Positions 35,080-46,169 of a stretch of DNA of 64,000 nucleotides are shown here, in pieces. The notes beneath the pieces are model-generated. The model had not been told where the DNA came from and did no database searches. It worked only from the letters and a program-made list of their open reading frames with translations. This DNA comes from Aspidiotus rigidus. Its lineage: Eukaryota; Arthropoda; Insecta; Hemiptera; Diaspididae. Position numbers and translations under genes: made by a program. Each line of letters opens with the position of its first letter. The stretch's first letter is position 1. The stretch spans positions 7,107,501 through 7,171,500 of the forward strand of contig JAVHKY010000054.1 in NCBI GenBank assembly GCA_035079385.1, in the 5' to 3' direction.

Positions 35080-37437
35080 GAGAGTTCTTTTTTACATTGA
35101 TTCATCTCATCTTGCGATTGGAATGGGCTATTCCCAACTTTTTGATACCAGGCTATCTTCTTCATTATAATCACTCAATCTTCACTATCTTGGAGGTTGA
35201 AATTTCTGTAAGTTCGAAGATAAATAGCCCACCTATCCCTGTTTTCCCTGAGACTAATTAGATTCATTGAATTCCCTTGGAGAAGGTGCCTGGATGCTAT
35301 GGATTAATGGTTATATATGGGAAGAAAAAAAAAATTATCAAATTACCAAAAAGGGTGCCGCGCCATCTCTAGCTGACTTAATATATTTTTCCTTCTCTCT
35401 TTTCCTTTTCTGTAATTATAGGAAATTTAAGCATGAGGAGCGTACTCAAATACAGGGAAGAAATCCTAGAAAATAGGACACCGCTAAAAGTTTTAAACAA
35501 ATTTACTAGCATCCATAAATTACGTAAGGCATTTAATAGAAAGTGGGAAATGGTCCAAGCGAATCTTACCATATCTCATGAGGGAGAACTCGAAATATTT
35601 CACGTATATTTTTTTCTACCGAGATATGGGTACAGTCTCTAAACCTCAAAACTGGGTTATTTGACGTGAAACATGTTTCTACATCAAAATATGACTACAA
35701 TTCACGTTTTTCTCATTGAGCCAGATCACAATAAATATGCATTTTGGGAGACCTTACGACAGCTGAGAGGGTGGGAGAAGAATTTAAGGCAAATCTCACT
35801 ATATTTCGCCATAGGGGGTGGTGAAAGTTTGCTTCAAACTTACTATACTTTTTTTCCCGAATCATTTTTCCCGACTTCTCCCAGTTTCTTCATTTTCCCT
35901 GACCTTTTCGCAGTATTCTGGAAGAAATTTGTAGTAATTGTTATTACGAAATTCTCCTCAGTGCAGTGTGTAGTATAATAAACCTCTCCTGTGACTCTCA
36001 AACAATTTCCCCAGCTAGAGCCAAAATTCCCTGATTTTTCCTGGCTTTACAGAAAGTGGTAACTCTGTGCAAAAATTGCCTCATATAATTTATACGCGCC
36101 CTTCAAGTCATTTTCCTGCCAATATCAGTGTTGGGGCCAGCGAGGTTTTTTTTTGGCCTAGGCTTGAGGTTTCTGGCACTAAATTTGGAGAATGAGCACA
36201 TTTAAAGTTTCTGGTTGCAGCCTCTCCACTAACAGAAAACAAGCAGCCTGGCATACAACCTTGTTGTACCAAAAAGAATTTCAGTCCCAGGCCTTGACTC
36301 TTGATTCAGTGCAAAGATTTTAGAGAAAACTGATTGCCTACTGAAAGATGAAACAGCTATCATATTCCCGCATAGGTATATAATCAACACATAGCCACAA
36401 AAAATCTGGATTACTCACTCAACACAATTCATTCCATGAAATTTTTCCGTTTATACAGTAGACTATTTATCGACAAAGAAAAATGCAGCCTCAGCTAAAC
36501 TATACCTACTGACGAATAATTGCAATTGTTGACAGTAAGTACTCAGAAAACAATCGTAATTCTCGAAAATACCCAAAACGATAACGGTTGAATGAACATA
36601 CAATTAAAATTGCGGGCAGACGAAAAGTTTGTACACGATTCTTCGTTTTGTATACCTTTGTTAACATAATTCCGCATAAGACGCACGTTGATTTTAAGCA
36701 AATGATACTAAAAATGACTTTTTAAAAATCAAGAAAAATTAACTACACACATGACTAAGACCAATAACGAGAAAATTCTACCCTAAAATACATTTCGAAA
36801 TCACTAGATCTACAAATGTGAGAGGTCTTTCTGGAGTGGCGCAGTCGAAAGCCACAGCTTCGCATATCAAAGGTGGAGTAACTGATTTCTGCAATTGATT
36901 TGTAAAAAAAAGAAAAAATCCTGAATCAAATTAATTAGGACAAATTTAAATCTATAGATTGATTGCTGTCCTGAAGCCATTGATACCTTTATACCCAGAA
37001 AATTTATCTAACGAGATTTCTAGTAATTTATACGAGCATGTTTCATTATTTGTACAAGTTGAGTACTGTTTAAATCTACATAATATTAACAGTAAATTTC
37101 ACAAACGATGAATGTGGGCTAACTAAAAAAGGGATACGTCCAAAATTATCTGAACTGACGGCGCAATCGACCTCACTTCGCTTCCTGAACAAACTTGAAT
37201 AGACTGCGTTTAAAACAAATACTTATATCGATGAACATGACGAACGTTAAGTTCGTATTCCCCTCTCACTATATTTGTAGTTCATACCGCCGGCCTGGTT
37301 GATAACTTGTAAGTTCACGTTGTTCTTACGACATACAAATGCATTGTCACCAGCCTACTTATAGGTGTTATCCTTGGGAAAACAACGCGTAAACGTCTTT
37401 CGATCGGTTATATAAACACAATGATGATCTATCCCAA
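35080..37437. other. No recognisable gene
   Basis: Frames such as 35433-35642 (69 codons) and 35673-35978 (101 codons) lack motifs and splice context. Nothing else is supported. Confidence 0.3.
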
Positions 37438-38797
37438 ACTACAGTGTTGTTATATCAAGCAATTAGGCTTACGCGAATAGGACGCGCTGTCTGTAATTAA
37501 AATAATCTAACGGAAAAATAATCGATCGAGGTTCTATTTGCGGAGTCAAAATTATAGATTATTTAAAAACTTTACTTTGATAATTCTAGAGGACCGGAAA
37601 AGCATTTCTATACAATGATTCTCCCTAACACACATCACAATCTTTGAAAGACCATAGAGAAAAACTCGCGAAGATTTTTCTTTTCGAGAGAAAAAAAAAA
37701 CGAGAAAAAATCATCGACGAACACTTGTTACCTCGAAAAGGAGGCTTAAGGATCCATTAACGAGAGAAATGCAGTCTCGAACAGCAAAAAGATAATAAAA
37801 TACGAAAAAAACGAGCCAAAAACTATTGACACTACAATGTTGTAAAAATGTCATAATTAAAAACGGAAAAAAAAAAAAAAAAGGTAATATAAAATTTTGA
37901 AAAATTATACGGAGAACGAAACGAAACGCGTCGTATTTCGTACATACGCATTTGCAGGGACGTAAGAATGAATGAAGCAATAGGCAGCAGTAATAGGGTT
38001 GACAATGATACGTTCATTCGAAAAATTCCCACGTTTTGTAATCTATGAGTAAACGCGTACGATGTAAAACGTGGAGAGGAGTTTTCGGAGCTCGAACTTT
38101 TTTTTTGGCGCCTTATTGTAAAACGGAAATTTTATAGTGAAAACAACACCACAATGCTGGTCTTAATTCGTTCACAGGGTGCCTACCAGAATTGAAAAAT
38201 GGAAATAGGTGACATTAGTTGACCTTTTCTCGATATTTTTTTGACCCTAAAAAATATCAAACTCCCCCCCCCCCCCCCTCTCCAAACTAATATCGTAATT
38301 TCGGAATTTTTTTATTCGTTTGCAAGAATTAATATTTAATTGAGAAAAGTGTCATTTTAAAAGTCAGAAGTTTGTTGATTATACTATACGAAGACATGTG
38401 AAAAACATTCTTTACACAAAATTATGCATTTTTGGATTTTTTAGTTGACCAACGGATAGAAAAGTTGACTTTACTTGACTTAGTTGACCATGTTTCAAAA
38501 TAGTTGACTTTAATTGACTTAGTTGACTTAGTTGACCTGGTAGACACCCTGGTTCAATAAGCACAAGCCTGTCGAGAATTAAAAAATCTTCAAAAGCGTT
38601 TAAGAACTAATGGCGTTTGAATCTTGAACTTAGCGATTGTAGATATTTTTATTAAAAAGTGGATAACGGATGTAAAATTTGAAATTTCTAATTAATTTCT
38701 CGATTGTATTGTTTCTTTCTTTCCTTCTTCCTCCCTCCTCTTCATCAATGCATAAAAAACGTCTCCAAGAACCCATTTTAACAAAATTAAGAAAGAT
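37438..38797. repeat. Tandem segmental duplication, copy 1
   Basis: It runs from ACTACAGTGTTGTTATATCA to AAAATTAAGAAAGAT. It is collinear with 40070-41385, with scattered substitutions and small indels (for example a roughly 28-bp stretch near 38028-38055 is missing from copy 2). No gene is recognised inside. It contains a CAGGGTGCC element (38175-38551). A retrotransposon separates the two copies. Confidence 0.85.
38175..38551. mobile_element. CAGGGTGCCTACC terminal-inverted-repeat element
   Basis: The ends are CAGGGTGCCTACCAG and CTGGTAGACACCCTG, flanked by GTTCA on both sides (5-bp duplication). The right part has repeated AGTTGACTT blocks. It belongs to the same end-family as the element at 26908. 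It was duplicated with its host segment, and the second copy lies at 40795-41139. Confidence 0.7.
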
Positions 38798-38800
38798 ACT

Positions 38801-40060
38801 TGGAATACCGCCGACAGATTCTAACAATCTCATTTTTAGCTAATATATCTGATAATAAAAATTCTCCCACATTTGACCACTTTTTTCTTCCTACCAACTA
38901 TCAAAAATTCTCCCGTAACTCTACTAAACATATCAAACTTAACTTACAACGCGTACACGAACGAAAATTTGTATTTAACCCTCTACTTCCCATCTTCAAC
39001 TCCACGCCACCATGGGCACTAAATTCACCCCATTTCAACAACGAACTTACTAAATTTCCCTCATATACCCCAAAAAATACACTCAAACAAGAAACACAAA
39101 ACCTCTTAAACAATTACCAATCACACACTCACTGCTTCACTGACGGCTCACGACTCAACAACAAGACCGGCTTTGCCTTTTCGATCGACCGTTCAATATT
39201 CAAATTCCACATCTGTGACACAGTGTATCTGTCTTCACAGCCGAACTCTTCGCTATCCTCAGATGTCTACAAGAAAGATCTACTCTCGCTCAGAACAATA
39301 AATACCTTATAGTCACTGATTCACTGTCGTCCTTTTTGGGTATACAAAACATTTTTTCGAACAATCCAATTATTCAACGAATCCACACCATCATTCACAC
39401 AATAACGCAAACCTTATCATCTGTCACACTAATCTGGATCCCTGCGCACATTGGACTATCGCAAAGTGATAGAGTAGACAACGCAGCAAAACAGTCAACA
39501 CATTTCAACAAAATAACACTCAAATGGCAAATTCCATCATCCGATATTAAAAATAACTATCGCGCCATTATACTCAAAAAATGGTCTCATTTCTGGTCTA
39601 ACCAAACCAATAACAAACTTCTACCTATCAAAATCGATCCCCTACAAAACACTCCCAACAGACCATCAAGAAAAGAAACTTCCGTCCTTATACGCCTCAG
39701 AATTGGGCATACACGACTAACCCACTCATATCTTTTTTTGAATAACTCTGAACCACCAGAATGCCACAAATGCCACCTCGACAAAATTGACGTTAATCAC
39801 ATATTTACATGCCCCGAACTAACAACCTTACGAAACACTCACAATATTCCTCATTCCAGAAAAGAGGCATTAACAAATAACGACACTACACTTACAGATC
39901 AACTAATACAATATCTTACCGCATCCGACATCTTACCCCTCATTTGAACGTATGATAGTATCCGTCCCCTCAATAAACCTTTGTCAAGCTAATAGCCCTA
40001 GAGTAGCTTTAAAGCTTGTAAAATAAAATAAAATAAAAAAAAAAAAAAAAAAAAAAAAAA
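38801..40060 (+). mobile_element. 5'-truncated RNase H-bearing non-LTR retrotransposon
   Basis: It is flanked by the 12-bp direct repeat AAGAAAGATACT (38789-38800 and 40061-40072) and ends in an AAATAAAATAAAA-type tail and a long A run. It encodes an RNase H domain with all acidic residues visible: FTDGSRLNN, TAELFAIL, IVTDSLSS and VDNAAKQ after TLIWIPAHIGLS. A C-terminal Cys/His block follows (CHKCHLDKIDVNHIFTCP). One frameshift near 39225 separates the two frames (38800-39312 and 39336-39947). The reverse transcriptase is absent. The type is I/R1/LOA-like, since RNase H is carried by those clades. Confidence 0.8.
39123..39947 (+). pseudogene. RNase H and C-terminal zinc-knuckle domain of the retrotransposon
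   Basis: RNase H degrades the RNA strand during target-primed reverse transcription. It begins at HCFTDGS. The frame shifts near 39225, since TAELFAIL is readable only in another phase, and then stays open to the stop at 39947. The C-terminal part has RLRIGHTRLTHSYLF followed by C-x2-C-x8-H-x4-C. This arrangement is shared with the relics at 3.3 and 4.3 kb, so one lineage has been active repeatedly here. Only one clear lesion makes this the least decayed retrotransposon coding region in the window. Confidence 0.75.
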
Positions 40061-40069
40061 AAGAAAGAT

Positions 40070-41385
40070 ACTACAGTGTTGTTATATCAAGCAATTAGGC
40101 TTACGCGAATAGGACGCGCTGTCTGTAATTAAAATAATCTAACGGAAAAATAATCGATCGAGGTTCTATTTGCGGAGTCAAAATTATAGATTATTAAAAA
40201 CTTCACTTTGATAATTCTAGAGGACCGGAAAAGCATTTCTATACAATGATTCTCCCTAACACACATCACAATCTTTGAAAGACCGCATAGAGAAAAACTC
40301 GCGAAGATTTTTCTTTTCGAGAAAAAAAAAAAAAAAAAACGAGAAAAAATCATCGACGAACACTTGTTACCTCGAAAAGGAGACTTAAGGATCCATTAAC
40401 GAGAGAAATGCAGTCCCGAACAGCAAAAAGATAATAAAATACGAAAAAAACGAGCCAAAAACTATTGACACTACAATGTTGTAAAAATGTCATAATTAAA
40501 AACGAAAAAAAAAAAAAAAAGGTAACATAAAATTTTGAAAAATTATACGGAGAACGAAACGAAACGCGTCGTATTTCGTACATACGCATTTGCAGGGACG
40601 TAAGAATGAATGAAGCAATAGGCAGCAGTAAGTAATAGGGTTGACAATGATACGTTTATTCGAAAAATGCGTACGATGTAAAACGTGGAGAGGGGTTTTC
40701 GGAGCTCGAACTTTTTTTTTCGCGCCTTATTGTAAAACGGAAATTTTATAGTGAAAACAACAACTTAGCCACAATGCTGGTCTTAATTCGTTCACAGGGT
40801 GCCTACCAGAATTGAAAAATGGAAACAGGTGACATTAGTTGACCTTTTTTCGATATTTTTTTGACCTTAAAAAATATCAAACTCCTCCCCCCCCCTCCCG
40901 TCTCCAAACTAATATCGTAATTTCGGAATTTTTTTATTCGTTTGCAAGAATTAATATTTAATTGAGAAAAGTGTCATTTTAAAAGTCAGAAGTTTGTTGA
41001 TTATACCTTGATATTGTGCATATACGAAGACATGTGAAAAACATTCTTTACACAAAATTATGCATTTTTGGACTTGTTAGTTGACCTACGGATAGAAAAG
41101 TTGACTTTACTTGACTTAGTTGACCTGGTAGACACCCTGGTTCAATAAGCACAAGCCTGTCGAGAATTAAAAAATCTTCAAAACCGTTTAAGAACCAATG
41201 GCGTTTAAATCTTGAACTTAGCGATTGTAGATATTTTTATTAAAAAGTGGATAATGGATGTAAAATTTGAAATTTCTGATTAATTTCTCTATTGTATTGT
41301 TCCTTTCTTTCCTTCTTCCTCCCTCCTCTTCATCAATGCATAAAAAACGTCTCCAAGAACCCATTTTAACAAAATTAAGAAAGAT
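40070..41385. repeat. Tandem segmental duplication, copy 2
   Basis: Collinear with 37438-38797 and ending AAAATTAAGAAAGAT before diverging to CTCTGAAATACCC. It carries its own copy of the CAGGGTGCC element (40795-41139) and longer A tracts. I judge identity to be in the mid-90s percent by eye outside indels. Confidence 0.85.
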
Positions 41386-41413
41386 CTCTGAAATACCCAT
41401 CTATACGTCAGAC

Positions 41414-41511
41414 CAGGGGTTCCCAACCCAGGTTTTACGGCACACTAGCTGCCGCGAGTGTCCTGCAGGTGTGCCGCGAAAAATTCAAAACTTTCAATCT
41501 TTTTTATTAAG

Positions 41512-41543
<32 letters not shown>

Positions 41544-41818
41544 CCGATCGGTAGGGGATTTAAAGAGACATCGGTCATGAAATATATAATTCTAGTAAAT
41601 TTTTTTTCACGTGTCTTTTTTTATTTTTTCTTCTAAATTTTTAATAATTGTCAACGAATCTTAAAATGGCAGACGCGTAAAGTACCTATGTAATATTATA
41701 TATTTTTACATCACAATACACAACATATTCAGAATTTTTATTAAAATTCCAAGGTGTGCCGCAAAAATTCAACGTTTGAGAAACTGTGCCGGGAGCAATG
41801 AAAGGTTGGGAACGCCTG
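41414..41818. mobile_element. 405-bp non-autonomous hAT-type element with perfect 8-bp duplication
   Basis: The exact duplication CGTCAGAC (41406-41413 and 41819-41826) flanks ends CAGGGGTTCCCAACC and GGTTGGGAACGCCTG. Subterminal GTGTGCCGCGAAAAATTC near the left and GTGTGCCGCAAAAATTC near the right are shared with the hAT element at 20004-20936. It contains a run of about 29 A and no coding sequence. Confidence 0.9.
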
Positions 41819-41829
41819 CGTCAGACTAA

Positions 41830-43190
41830 TGAAATACTTGATGAAATCTCCCAACAAAGGCGTCCTACAAAATAAACAAGCTACGTAGCGAGCTACGTAG
41901 TAATAAGGTCGGCATGAACCTATTACCTGCATTTTTATTTTTAATTATTCATTTCATATCCTCATGGCGTTGTAAGACATTTCCTTTCAATTGTATTCAA
42001 TTTCATTCAGATCATTTGAACCAATTCCAAGAATTCACATCACCTCTTCTTGATTCTATATTTCTATTTGTAAAAACTAACGCACTCAACAATTAATAAG
42101 CAATGACCTGAAGTGACCCAACACTGATATTACACTCTTCCAACAATTGTCATTTTTGTTGTGAGATAAGGATAATAATATAACACAAATTGTAAAATCG
42201 CAGAATTGAAATCCTTGATTAATTAATACTATCACAAACTTCATTTGTCTACTCAAAACCCAACAATGTAATTATTATACTACCTTTGTAGTCAACTTCA
42301 AAGTACTTAGAACTAATAGTGAAATTCAAAATTGAATTGCGGATCACAAAGCTGGAATACCGCATTTGCGATTTATGATCAACTTTCAAGTCATTCTGTT
42401 CCGTACGTTTTTATTCGCGCAATGACCTATTCATTTCAGTTTCCTGTGGGTCTGTGGAAAAGTTTGTGCTCCTCAGTTCACATTTAAGTAATCATATTTC
42501 ATTGATCATAATTTATTGAATACAACTAACCAACTTCCACATGAGTACAAACTCATTTTGTGAAAGAAACAAACACCCAACAACTAGGTAATTGATAGAA
42601 GAAGCTTTGTGAATTACGTTCATTTTTCGTCTATTTATCTGTATAGGATACAGCGTATCAAACCAAGTCATAGAAGTATTCCCGGCAAGCTCCTCCTTTT
42701 CGCTATAATAACGAGATTCACATTGGATTCCAATACATACCTATTCGTAAACATTGCGAAATATTGATTTAAGATGATATTTGGCTTTTAACACCAGGCG
42801 TAAGAACCGGCACTAGAAACTAAAATGTACCTTATACCTACTGCAAGTTGAAATAATAAAATCTCGATAATTATTCATCCAAACTGTTCATCATACCTCA
42901 TATACTTTCCACTCAGGTACTCACGTTCTATCGAGTAGAACTACAAACTCAGATTGGAAACTAGAATCATTGTAATTAGATACCGATTTTATGATCAGGA
43001 TACTCAACAATCATCCATTTTAGATTTTGTTCTACCTACCGCAACCCGCTTCACCATTCACATTATTAGCCCAATTTCAAGAATTCACATTTGATTACTC
43101 TATATTCTTTTCCATCGCAATTAAGACGTTTGGTTCCATTCGTAGTCGATCTTTTCAATTTGCGAACGTTGGATAATAAAGACAAGACGC
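41830..43190. other. No gene recognised; probably intronic
   Basis: AT-rich. A short block (CAATTCCAAGAATTCACAT near 42020 and CAATTTCAAGAATTCACAT near 43073) is repeated. It precedes the LRR exon and may be its intron. Confidence 0.3.
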
Positions 43191-43193
43191 TAG

Positions 43194-43345
43194 CGTGCAA
43201 CTCGTTGCAATGAATTAAAAGAGTTGGATTTGAGCGATGATACCGGTATAACGGAAGTGAGCGTGGGTATCATTTGCGAAAATTTGAAGTGTTTGCAGGT
43301 TCTATCAATGAGTCGTTGTTATAATATTTATCTGGTGCATTATTC
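43194..43345 (+). CDS. Internal exon encoding cysteine-type leucine-rich repeats (SKP2/FBXL-like)
   Basis: The frame reads RATRCNELKELDLSDDTGIT, then EVSVGIICENLKCLQVLS and MSRCYNIYLVHY. Two LRR units with LxxLDLSD and LxxLxxSRCYxI closely follow the late repeats of SKP2 (FBXL1), the substrate-recognition subunit of an SCF ubiquitin ligase. The exon ends in TTC followed by GTAAGT at 43346, a consensus donor. The upstream in-frame TAG at 43191-43193 coincides with the AG of a candidate acceptor, though its pyrimidine tract is weak. The exon is 152 nt and leaves phase 2. The F-box and other LRR exons are not in view. It could be a relic, but the intact frame and donor favour a real exon. Confidence 0.5.
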
Positions 43346-43373
43346 GTAAGTTAAAGTTAATTTTGTAATTTGT

Positions 43374-43465
43374 GGCGCGCGTTGTTGCGGAACGTAACAC
43401 ACCTTCTCGATAGCTGAAGTATTGGCTATCGCGAAGCAACGTTACGTTCTGAAACAACGCGCGGC
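43374..43465. other. Stable 92-nt hairpin just inside the intron after the LRR exon
   Basis: Arms of about 41 nt (GGCGCGCGTTGTTGCGGAAC... and ...GTTCTGAAACAACGCGCGGC) pair with around eight mismatches, including an inner CTTCTCGATAGC / GCTATCGCGAAG stem, around a loop of about 10 nt. Size and mismatch pattern resemble a microRNA precursor, but a short foldback transposon is equally possible. It starts 28 bp after the splice donor. Confidence 0.5.
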
Positions 43466-43713
43466 AAATAAACGAGAATATTTTACGCGATTTCAAAAAA
43501 CTGAGACCTCCTATCAAAAAACGGAGAACGGGATTGAATTCAGCGTTCGAAATTCATTTAAAATTTGATAGTTTCAGCTCAGCATTTTTCAAAAAGTTTT
43601 AATTTGTTGCGTAGTGTTATGAAAGTATCTGCTTAAATAAAAGCTCATTCCTCTTCTCTCATCTTGTAGGTCAGTTCGGTATCGAACGTGAAAATAATAA
43701 TAGGCCTATGGGT

Positions 43714-44096
43714 TAACACAGAAAAAATACGCGTAAACATACGAAAATATAAAAGTTTCCGAGGCGACTAATTATAATCCACAAAATGAACCAACTGTCA
43801 TGAAATCTTTCAAAGTGTTAGATGAGTGTTTGATACGAGCCTAACATTAATTCAGAACTCGTAATATTATTTACAACTCTCGTTATCAACGCACAAAAAA
43901 GCTTGAATGTTTCAATTGTTAATAACGACAGTTCCGAATAATATTACGAGTTCTGATTCAATGTAAATCTGTATCAAATTATCACCTAACACTTCGAAAG
44001 AATTCAGAACAATTGGTTCATTTTGCGGATCATAATTAGTCGCCTCGGAATCAACCTACATTCTTGTATATTTACGCGTGTTTCTTCTGTGTGAAG
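43714..44096. mobile_element. About 380-bp foldback element with arms of about 165 nt
   Basis: The left arm (AACACAGAAAAAATACGCGT, CCGAGGCGACTAATTAT, AAAATGAACCAA, CAGAACTCGTAATATTA) is matched in inverted order by the right arm (TAATATTACGAGTTCTG, TTGGTTCATTTTGCGG, ATAATTAGTCGCCTCGG, ACGCGTGTTTCTTCTGTGT). Mismatches are scattered along both arms. There is no coding capacity and no clear target duplication. Transcription through it would give a long double-stranded RNA. Confidence 0.7.
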
Positions 44097-44437
44097 CATA
44101 CTGTCGAAAATACACCGTGATCCGTAATATCGATCTGTAATATCGATAGGTTCAAGGTCCAATTTTCGACTTCGATCTTGTATGATCGAAGCTTCGAAAC
44201 TGTACTCTTATTACCGCCAGACCAACTATTTTAAATCTGCTGACAGCACTAATTCCAGATTTCCTTCATTTTACATTCCTTTTCCTTCGCTTTGTTAGAT
44301 TATTTTCTCTTGCTTTCGCTTGTATGGAAGTCCACCATTAATATCGTTTTGTCGTTGTATTCGAACGTTCATCACGTCGTAACTCTAGAAAATTGTTGAT
44401 TTATTATTATTGTCTTCATCTTTTCTCTTCATGACAG

Positions 44438-44466
44438 ATCAAGACCAGGAGATGTCCTCCGATACG
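44438..44466 (+). CDS. Possible 29-nt microexon
   Basis: A strong pyrimidine-rich acceptor (TCTTCATCTTTTCTCTTCAT then GACAG) precedes ATCAAGACCAGGAGATGTCC..., which ends before GTTAGT. Joined to the LRR exon the phase stays open. Alternatively the ATG at 44431 could start a short first exon (MTDQDQEMSSDT). It is based on splice signals only. Confidence 0.18.
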
Positions 44467-44474
44467 GTTAGTGG

Positions 44475-45840
44475 TCAATCTTTGTTAATTTGTACTAATT
44501 TAGTTTCGTTTGGAATACTTTGTAATATTTTGGGGAACTCAGATACCTCCATCCTATACTCCTTAAACTCCTCTTTCAATACTCTATCTGGCTGGCTAGG
44601 TAATCTGTATCGTCAGAAGCTTCACCCGTAATTAATATTGGATCTTACGAATCCAATCGATGGATTAGCGAAAGCTATCCCTTTATTCTATTTATATTAT
44701 AATTGAATCTTTATACCATTAACTCTCTTATGAGACTGACGGTGGAATGTTATTTATTTCTGCCGTTAGGTAATCTATCGACGAAGCCGCAGCCGGCCAG
44801 AAAATGAATCACTCTCGACTCAACTGGTAGATATACGTATTCTCGCGTCTTTGCGCAGCCTACAATATTGTTCTAATTTTGGGTTTATTTCTAAGTCTTA
44901 CTATCGCCTATCTTCTTATATTTGTATTATAATCATTCGTAATAAATATAAATTAGTTTACGTCCGAATCGTTTCGTTAGAATCGTTTCGAACGTTCCGA
45001 AAAGGTCGAGAACTCTCGATTTTATTATTTCTACGATGTGGGCTTCCACATCGATACCTGAGTCGCACTCTATCGGGCAGTTTTCGACACATACCCTTAA
45101 TGCTTAACCAATGATAGGTTCATGAAAAACGTTTGTGCTCGTTTCAACATTATAAATACAGATTCGATTCTTCAATAAATAATTACGGCTAAATTGACGA
45201 ATTAAACACATACACGGTAGGTTATAGGTAATTTTTGACTCAATTGAAAGAACGCAAAACGCAATAATGATAATTGATAACAAACCTTACCCGCAGTTTA
45301 TACTGCGTTGTGGCCTACTGAACGTGACGACGGTGACATCCGTGATGTGACGTGCGCGACTGAACTGAGACGACGAAGAAAGAAAAATAGGATTACAATA
45401 CGGTCGGCCTCGTACGACGGGCCGACCCTAAAAACAAGTTAGGCTAGGCGTAATCAACATAGTATCATACATCATCATCTAAATAAAAATACCCACAACT
45501 TACTGCGTTGTGGTCTACCTAGTCTACCCTTAGTCTACCATGCCGTGACGTGAGCGACTGAACTTACCCCGAAGAAGAAGAAAATAGTGATTACAATATG
45601 GTCGGCTAGCGCCTACTGAATCCGAAAAAATTTCTAATTGATATGGATACCAACAATATTGAAGTAAAGTGAATTGAAAGGACGCGTTTGTTAAAACAAT
45701 ATTTAGAGCAGTAGAAATGATTTTACTAGTATTACCTCTCCTGGTTAAGAACACCATGTTCACTTTTTAGCGCATTCTAGAAGTCGCCACTAGCGCTCCT
45801 ACTGGATTCCAAATTCACAAATACATAGATAGGAAAGCAC
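44475..45840. other. No recognisable gene
   Basis: Contains short frames and diverged repeat blocks (a TACTGCGTTGTGG(C/T)CTAC motif at about 45301 and 45502, and CTAGCGCTCC at 45793). Nothing coding is supported. Confidence 0.3.
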
Positions 45841-45841
45841 A

Positions 45842-46167
45842 CAAACAAGATAACAAGGGCGTTCAGTGATTGTGGGCACTCATGTGCAGATAGAATAAGT
45901 AACAACCAGCAGAGGAAAGGGAGAAGGGAGTGCAAAGGAATTTACATTGGTGAGAATGGGAGAAAGTTAAGTATCCACAAAGTATCAAGGGAGAAAGATA
46001 ATGGCAAGTCACTGTTTGGCAAACACTGCAATAAAGAATGGCACAATGGTGAAGAAACATTTGAAGTCAAATACGCAAAGAACCGCATGGAGAGAAGAAG
46101 ATTGAGGGAAATGGTCATTGTAAGGAAGGAGAAAAGCCCGCCTCTTGAACAATGTAATCACATTTGA
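45842..46167 (+). pseudogene. Second Penelope-like GIY-YIG endonuclease relic
   Basis: The plus-strand frame reads CKGIYIGENGRKLSIHKV, then LFGKHCNKEWHNGEETFE, then RRLREMVIVRKEKSPPLEQC, with a stop at 46167. GIYIGExGRxL, the KHC..H block and the RxLREAxxIRKExPPLN block are the ordered motifs of Penelope-type GIY-YIG nucleases. The catalytic Tyr and Glu (REM) are kept. It is open for at least 108 codons but has no reverse transcriptase upstream. It differs in sequence from the relic at 32.8 kb, so the two represent different Penelope lineages. Confidence 0.6.
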
Positions 46168-46169
46168 TA

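Noticed and set aside
36828..36880. GGAGTGGCGCAGTCGAAAGC, resembling the start of a tRNA
   Set aside because: No acceptor-stem pairing or B box at the right distance.
37438..41385. Two 1.3-kb direct repeats flanking a coding segment, resembling an LTR retrotransposon
   Set aside because: The repeats lack TG..CA ends, primer-binding site and polypurine tract. The interior is a poly(A)-tailed non-LTR element with its own 12-bp target duplication.
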